In this document: positions 59,428 through 64,000 of the stretch, piece by piece
Layout of the letters: each line of letters begins with the position of its first letter
Position numbering within the stretch: position 1 is the first letter of the stretch
Assembly: GCA_944389075.1 (NCBI GenBank)
Contig: CALXLA010000002.1
Location: 1 to 64,000, forward strand
Length of the DNA: 64,000 nucleotides
From: an uncultured Spirochaetaceae bacterium
Lineage (GTDB): Bacteria; Spirochaetota; Spirochaetia; Sphaerochaetales; Sphaerochaetaceae
Direction: 5' to 3'
The notes under the pieces: generated by a model
What the model was told of the DNA's origin: nothing
Database searches by the model: none
Seen by the model: the letters and a program-made list of their open reading frames with translations, nothing else
Translations under genes and position numbers: made by a program

Positions 59428-60111
59428 ATGGAGCAATTGATGAAGATACATAATCCGAAGAGCCTGGAAGAGGCTGTTCAGTTGAAGAAGTCATATCCGG
59501 AAGCTGTCTATTTCGCAGGCGGTACATACGTCTATTCGCTTGGCCATGATTTTGCCGATGCCATAGATATTTCCAGAGTCGTCAGGAACGAGATTTACCA
59601 CACGATGAATCATGTGCATATCGGGGCCATGGCTACTCTGGAGAAGATACTGCTCTCAGAGCTTTCGCCTCTCATCCTCAGAAATGGTGCTAAGCTTTGT
59701 CCGTCTCTTCAGCAGAGGTCCGCAGCTACGATCGGCGGGAATATCGCGCAGAGAAGGGATGATGGCTATCTCACAGCGGCGGTTCTAGCATCTGAGCCGG
59801 TTATTGTCCTCATGACGGAGAATGGCAGACTGGAGGTCTCTGCTGATGACTATATGGCAGGGAAGTATGATGGGCTGATTCTTGAATTCATCTTCAGGAA
59901 GAACCTCAAGGGTGATGTGAAGAGGATTGGCAGGACAAGTCATATGCATATGGCTGTTTCCGGAGCTGAGTGCAATGGAGTATATGCGTATACAGCATCG
60001 TCATCGGGTTTTGCCAAGGGTGGCAAGGATTCATGGCAGGATATCGCCTTCGAATCAGATAGCCTCGGAAGCGCTGACTATAAGCGCTATCTTCTCTCGG
60101 TGATGTTCTAG
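59428..60111 (+). CDS. ygfM: YgfM-like FAD-binding subunit of a selenate-reductase/selenium-dependent molybdenum hydroxylase-type enzyme
   Basis: 227 residues; the ATG at 59440 may be the real start, since GGAG precedes it by 6 bases. It has FAGGTYVYSLG and TIGGNIAQRRDDGYLTAAV for FAD, a short middle and the ending SADYKRYLLSVMF, which matches the end of E. coli YgfM (TIGR03312 group) with a compressed centre. It is shorter than the FAD subunit at 58485. ygfM next to xdhD is the E. coli order. The pair is linked in other bacteria to orphan SelD and selenium-dependent molybdenum hydroxylases. Confidence 0.82.
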   Translation: MEQLMKIHNPKSLEEAVQLKKSYPEAVYFAGGTYVYSLGHDFADAIDISRVVRNEIYHTMNHVHIGAMATLEKILLSELSPLILRNGAKLCPSLQQRSAATIGGNIAQRRDDGYLTAAVLASEPVIVLMTENGRLEVSADDYMAGKYDGLILEFIFRKNLKGDVKRIGRTSHMHMAVSGAECNGVYAYTASSSGFAKGGKDSWQDIAFESDSLGSADYKRYLLSVMF

Positions 60112-60119
60112 GAGGCCGT

Positions 60120-62996
60120 ATGGAAATCAGATGTAAACTCAATGGAAGGAATGCGATACTGAAAGGCCGAGAAGATGAAAGGCTCCGCAATGTGCTCTAT
60201 CGTTATGGATGCACCTCAGTCAGGGACAGCGATGATGCCGAGGGTTTCACAGGTTCCGATACCATAATCTTCAATGGCTCATTGATGTACTCTAATCTGA
60301 TTCCGCTGTGCAGGGCGGAGAATGCCGAGATCCTTACAGCTGAAAGTCTTATGAACGGAAGGGAAATCAATGATGTCCAGGAGGCAATGATTGCCGCAGG
60401 AGTTGTCCAGAGCGCATACAACTCTCCTGCGATGGCGCTTGTCCTCACATATCTTCTCAGGATCAAGCCAGAGGCAGATAAGAATGATGTCAGGAGATTC
60501 CTTTCCGGCATGTTCATCCGTGATGCTGGCTATGAGAACTTCTATCTGGCAGTGAAGCTTGTGCAGGAGAAGAGGAAGTATGGCTCCTACAGGAGCGAGA
60601 TCGCCCCATCGTTCAGACCTGAGCTTTCCGTGATTGGAAAGCCGTCCGGGAAGATAGATGGAAAAGCGCTTGTCTCCGGTGAGAAGCTGTTTGTTGAGGA
60701 CAGGGTGACTCCGGACAGCTATGTGCTTCATGTGCTCCGTTCTCCATTTGCCCATGCATGGGTCAGATCCATCGATACATCAAAGGCGGAGGCACTTGAT
60801 GGCGTTGAGGCAGTCTATACTGCATTCAATATCCCGGATGTCTATTACATGCAGGCGGGACAGGGCAATCCTGAGCCATCTCCATATGACAGGAAGCTGA
60901 TAAACCGCAAGGTGAGGCATCAGGGGGACAGGGTCGCTGCGATTGTTGCCTGCGACGAGGAGACAGCCATGAAGGCTGCATCCCTTATTGATGTCGTATA
61001 CGAGCCACTTGAGCCAGTCCTCTCTGTGGAGGATGCGATGGCGGAGGGAGCGCCTCTTGTCCATAATGGTGTTGTCGAGTATGTCTCAGGAGCTCCTGAG
61101 AATCTGGATGAATACAACAAGAGTGCTGACAGGAATGAGGAGAAAGTGATCTATCAGTTCCCTCTCCATGGCGATATACATAAGAATATCGCAGCAGCGG
61201 CACATGGCGGTATAGGTGATGTCGAGAAGGGCTTTGCTGAAGCTGATGCCATTGTCGATGAGACATACCGCACATCACAGCCTCAGTGCACGCCTCTTGA
61301 GCCTCATGTCTGCTTCGGGCACATAGAGAATGGAAGGCTTGTGCTGAATGCATCAACACAGGTCCCTTATCATGTGAGGCGCATCGTTGCCAGAGTCTGT
61401 CAGATTCCTGAGCACAAGGTCCATGTGATAAAGGAGAAGGTCGGCGGAGGCTATGGCTCCAAACAGGATATTCTTGTTGAGGATCTTCTTGGTTTCTGTG
61501 TGTGGAAGACAGGCAAGCCTATCTATTACAGGAATACAAGAGCAGAGGAATTCTATGCCAACTCAACCCGACATCCTATGAGGATACGTGTGAAGATGGG
61601 CGGAAAGAGGGATGGCACGATCACCGCAATCTATATGGATGTAAGGGCAAATACAGGACCTTACGGCAATCACTGCCTGACAGTTCCGATGAATGCCTCT
61701 TCAAAGACGCTTCCGCTTTTCAAGGTCGATAACATGTACTACGACCTCATAACCTACTATACCAACTGTCCTCCTGCCGGTGCTTATCAGGGATATGGAG
61801 CTCCTAAGGGATATTTTGCCATAGGCTCTGCTCTGGGTGAGCTTGCCATGAAGCTCGGCATTGATCCTCTTGAGATGGCCAAGAAGAATATGGTAGAGGA
61901 AGGTTACATGCTTGAGATCCTCAGGGGGCTTGGAGAAGGAAGGGAAGGTGCTGTCGTACCTGTAGGTTCCTGCGGACTGGCCCAGGCTCTCGATAAGGGT
62001 GCTGAGATGATCGGCTGGGGACACAAGGAGGAATCTGAAGATCCTGACTGGAAGATCGGAAAGGGCTTCGCGATGATACAGCAGGGCTCAGGACTTCCGG
62101 GTCTTGATCACTCCAACTGCCAGGTGAAGCTTCTGACAGATGGCACATTCGTAGTGCTTTCAGGTGGTGCCGATCTCGGAACAGGTCTTGATACAATCTC
62201 TGCAAAATGCGTATCTGAGATTCTCAAGGTTCCTATGGAGAATGTATCTGTGGTCTCCGGTGATACGGACAGCTGTCTTTTCGATACCGGCGCATATGCA
62301 TCATCAGGCACATATTTTTCTGCGAATGCATCGCTCAATGCTGCAAAGGACCTGAAGAAGAAGATGCTTCAGGAAGCTGCTCTCCAGCTTAATGAGAATG
62401 AAGAGGATCTTGAGCTCAGGAGTCCGGGGCTTATCTATTCGACGAAGACTAAGAGGGTTCTCAGCTACTATGAGCTTTCGCATACTGCGACATCCGGTTC
62501 CGGCCGCGGTGCCCTTATCGGGACAGGTTCCTTCACTACGCCGAATTTCGCGATTCCGTATGGTGCCCATTTCGCGCAGGTTGCCGTCAATGTTAAGACA
62601 GGAGAGATAAAGGTACAGAAGTTCTATGCGCTTCAGGATGCAGGAACTCCTATCAATCCTGAGCTTGCTATGTGCCAGATGTACGGCGCTGTAATGAAGA
62701 GCATAGGCCATACGCTCTATGAGGATCTTGCTCTCGACAAGGATGGCAGATGCCTTACGACTACATTCACTGATTATGGAGTTCCGATGATACAGGAAGC
62801 CCCTGAGGACTTCAGGAGCGTTCTCATAGATATCAATGACGAGTATGGCCCATTCGGCGCGAAGTCGATTTCGGAGATTGCCTGCAATGGTGCGGCTCCT
62901 GCGATTGCAATGGCTATTGCGGATGCAACAGGCGTATGGGTCAGAAGCTGGCCGATAACAGGCGAGAAGATACTCAGAGAGCTTGGGCGCTTCTAG
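60120..62996 (+). CDS. xdhD: XdhD-like molybdenum-binding subunit with a cysteine-free [2Fe-2S]-fold N-terminus
   Basis: 958 residues, close to E. coli XdhD. Residues 1-150 align with the Fe-S subunit at 58015, but each of its eight cluster Cys is replaced: VRDSDDAEGFTGSD for the first four, VVQSAYNSP and SGMFIRDAGY for the second four. The hammerhead (VSGEKLFVEDRVTPDSYVLHVLRSPFAHA) and molybdopterin domain follow with VGGGYGSKQDI, YQGYGAPKGYFA (Gln where Arg is usual), GGADLGTGLDT and GAKSISEIACN with the catalytic Glu. This is the SDMH/selenate-reductase type (TIGR03313). It probably takes electrons by another partner. Confidence 0.87.
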   Translation: MEIRCKLNGRNAILKGREDERLRNVLYRYGCTSVRDSDDAEGFTGSDTIIFNGSLMYSNLIPLCRAENAEILTAESLMNGREINDVQEAMIAAGVVQSAYNSPAMALVLTYLLRIKPEADKNDVRRFLSGMFIRDAGYENFYLAVKLVQEKRKYGSYRSEIAPSFRPELSVIGKPSGKIDGKALVSGEKLFVEDRVTPDSYVLHVLRSPFAHAWVRSIDTSKAEALDGVEAVYTAFNIPDVYYMQAGQGNPEPSPYDRKLINRKVRHQGDRVAAIVACDEETAMKAASLIDVVYEPLEPVLSVEDAMAEGAPLVHNGVVEYVSGAPENLDEYNKSADRNEEKVIYQFPLHGDIHKNIAAAAHGGIGDVEKGFAEADAIVDETYRTSQPQCTPLEPHVCFGHIENGRLVLNASTQVPYHVRRIVARVCQIPEHKVHVIKEKVGGGYGSKQDILVEDLLGFCVWKTGKPIYYRNTRAEEFYANSTRHPMRIRVKMGGKRDGTITAIYMDVRANTGPYGNHCLTVPMNASSKTLPLFKVDNMYYDLITYYTNCPPAGAYQGYGAPKGYFAIGSALGELAMKLGIDPLEMAKKNMVEEGYMLEILRGLGEGREGAVVPVGSCGLAQALDKGAEMIGWGHKEESEDPDWKIGKGFAMIQQGSGLPGLDHSNCQVKLLTDGTFVVLSGGADLGTGLDTISAKCVSEILKVPMENVSVVSGDTDSCLFDTGAYASSGTYFSANASLNAAKDLKKKMLQEAALQLNENEEDLELRSPGLIYSTKTKRVLSYYELSHTATSGSGRGALIGTGSFTTPNFAIPYGAHFAQVAVNVKTGEIKVQKFYALQDAGTPINPELAMCQMYGAVMKSIGHTLYEDLALDKDGRCLTTTFTDYGVPMIQEAPEDFRSVLIDINDEYGPFGAKSISEIACNGAAPAIAMAIADATGVWVRSWPITGEKILRELGRF

Positions 62997-63909
62997 GCCT
63001 GACTGCCGAGAAAAGGACTTTGAGGACACCGCCACAGATCATGGCGGTGTTTCCTCCTTCTCTCAGGTCATACTCCGCAACGTACAGGGATTCACCTGAG
63101 GAAAGCATTTTCCTTGCCTTGTCTTCGGCAATCTTCTCAAGCGCACCGCCTCCGATTGTGGAGTATGTGCGCTTTTCAGTTACGAACATGGTCGCTCCCA
63201 CTTCCTGAGGACTTGAACCATCTTTTGATATGATCCTCACTTCGATTCCTTCGTTTCTGGACATGATATCGAGAAGTTCCGTATTGATCTGCACAGCTTT
63301 CCTGTCCTTGCGGATCTCTGAGATTATCTCAGCCATTATCGAGACGGCGATCTCTTCGGGAGTGACAGCATTTATGCTCAGTCCGATAGGCGCATGGACA
63401 TGCTTCAGTACTTCATCTGAAAAACCTTCCTGCCTTAGGATGCTGAACTGTGCCTCGACTTTTCTTTTAGAGCCTATCATGCCTATATACATCGCATTAT
63501 GGTCAAGCGCGTATCTCAGGCATTCAAGGTCATAGCTATGTCCATGAGTGAATATGATATAGCAGGGGAATGGATGGTATTCCTTTGAGAGAAGCTCCGG
63601 GAAGGAAGCCGTATGGCATTCAGCGCCAGGGAATCTCTCTTCCGTCGCAAGTTCTGTCCTGTCATCAAGGATGATTGTCCTGATGCCGCAGAGCGCCGCA
63701 ATGCTGTGGAGAGCCTTTCCTACGTGTCCTGCGCCGAACATGACGAAAACAGGCTCTGCCGTGATTGTCTCGGAGACATCATAGGATGAATCTTCTCCTG
63801 ATAGGAGCTTCCCTTCCTGCCATATTGATGTCATACCTGATATAGATGATGTATGGCGTTCGACAGTACCGTTTTTCAATGCATCGAGCAAAACAGAGTA
63901 ATCGATCAT
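62974..63909 (-). CDS. xdhC: XdhC-family molybdenum-cofactor maturation protein with swapped domain order
   Basis: 311 residues. Usual XdhC proteins have the XdhC/CoxI domain first and a Rossmann domain second. Here the Rossmann domain is first (FVMFGAGHVGKALHSIAAL, IIFTHGHSYDLECLRYAL, YIGMIGSKRKVEAQ), and the CoxI domain (VRIISKDGSSPQEVGATMFV, STIGGGALEKIAEDKA, AMICGG) is at residues about 215-300. XdhC sulfurates or inserts the molybdenum cofactor of xanthine dehydrogenase-type enzymes. It faces the xdhD-like gene tail to tail (23 bp overlap). Its start overlaps the stop of a NifS-like gene, a likely sulfur/selenium donor. Confidence 0.85.
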   Translation of the reverse strand: MIDYSVLLDALKNGTVERHTSSISGMTSIWQEGKLLSGEDSSYDVSETITAEPVFVMFGAGHVGKALHSIAALCGIRTIILDDRTELATEERFPGAECHTASFPELLSKEYHPFPCYIIFTHGHSYDLECLRYALDHNAMYIGMIGSKRKVEAQFSILRQEGFSDEVLKHVHAPIGLSINAVTPEEIAVSIMAEIISEIRKDRKAVQINTELLDIMSRNEGIEVRIISKDGSSPQEVGATMFVTEKRTYSTIGGGALEKIAEDKARKMLSSGESLYVAEYDLREGGNTAMICGGVLKVLFSAVRPRSAQAL

Positions 63910-64000
63910 CCGAGGATCTCCTTCAGCGCAGATAATGCGCTATCTATCTCATCATCTGTAGTGAAAGCCCCTGGGGATATCCTGAGCGTCCCTGTCGGAA
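63906..64000 (-). CDS. NifS-like class V aminotransferase, C-terminal fragment at window edge
   Basis: The last 30 codons are visible and end in a TGA overlapping the XdhC start as ATGA. They give PTGTLRISPGAFTTDDEIDSAL... KEILG, the C-terminal signature of cysteine desulfurases and selenocysteine lyases (RISPxxxNTxEEIDxxVxALxxI). The catalytic parts lie outside. As the neighbour of xdhC it may deliver sulfur or selenium for the molybdenum cofactor of the hydroxylases. Confidence 0.72.
   Translation of the reverse strand, partial: PTGTLRISPGAFTTDDEIDSALSALKEILG

Noticed and set aside
1-64000. CRISPR arrays, rRNA genes, integrase/att sites, replication origin
   Set aside because: No regularly spaced repeats, rRNA-like sequence, integrase gene or DnaA-box cluster was noticed in reading both strands; only the partial IS200-type gene is a mobile-element trace.

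Overview
The window looks like a chromosome segment of an anaerobic, sugar-fermenting spirochaete, most likely a Sphaerochaeta/Treponema-type organism. This is inference. It rests on exported solute-binding proteins whose signal peptides end in SGSAE/GGASEA-like stretches, an outer-membrane lpt gene block, an archaeal/spirochaete-type UMP kinase, a eukaryotic-type hexokinase, FabK as the only enoyl reductase seen, and a family II pyrophosphatase. Base composition is balanced, ribosome binding sites are strong AAGGAGG types, and coding density is high with many 1-20 bp overlaps.

Layout. (1) 1-5300: the 3' end of an IS200/IS605 transposase and a zinc-ribbon mini-gene, then a leftward block ymdB-like, rseC-like, lptC, lptA, lptB, rpoN, hpf, which is the same lpt-rpoN-hpf order known from proteobacteria. 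(2) 5329-16500: tRNA-Leu(CAG), a GH13 alpha-glucosidase, an aldo/keto reductase, then a LacI-controlled catabolic island (ABC sugar transporter, enolase-superfamily dehydratase, RraA-fold protein, GH1 beta-glucosidase). (3) 16538-23608: a GntR-controlled divergent island with a YhcH/YiaL protein on one side and, on the other, two 2-hydroxyacid dehydrogenases of unrelated folds, an HpaI-type aldolase and a complete tripartite tricarboxylate (TctBAC) transporter. (4) 23761-41995: housekeeping genes: rpiB, family II pyrophosphatase, a YhcG nuclease, rsh, prmC, prfA, sbcB, a NifX-like protein, an MFS exporter, hexokinase, pyridoxal kinase, patatin, a radical SAM protein, UMP kinase, ssb and an acyl-CoA synthetase. 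(5) 41992-49767: an almost complete fatty-acid synthesis operon, leftward: acpP, fabK, fabD, fabG, fabF, accB, fabZ, accC, accD, accA, ending in the acyl-CoA synthetase. (6) 49879-55580: accessory genes: a lipoprotein, a PPP phosphatase, a 23S-type rRNA methyltransferase with a long Arg/Asp/Ser-rich tail, a toxin-antitoxin pair with a frameshifted PIN toxin, a GrpB-cytidine deaminase fusion and two small proteins. (7) 55884-64000: a molybdenum-hydroxylase island. It has a three-subunit xanthine-dehydrogenase-type enzyme, then a YgfM/XdhD pair of the selenate-reductase / selenium-dependent molybdenum hydroxylase type, and converging on it an XdhC-type maturation factor with swapped domain order and the end of a NifS-like gene.

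The most interesting points are: the molybdenum/selenium hydroxylase island, in which the XdhD-like protein keeps a [2Fe-2S] domain fold that has lost all eight cluster cysteines; the reversed XdhC domain order; a YmdB-family protein missing most metal ligands; the rRNA methyltransferase with an RNA-binding-protein-like tail built around a duplicated 32-codon unit; and the two-dehydrogenase/aldolase/TctABC island, which resembles a hydroxyacid (sulfolactate-like) racemisation and cleavage route. None of these has been tested by database search here.
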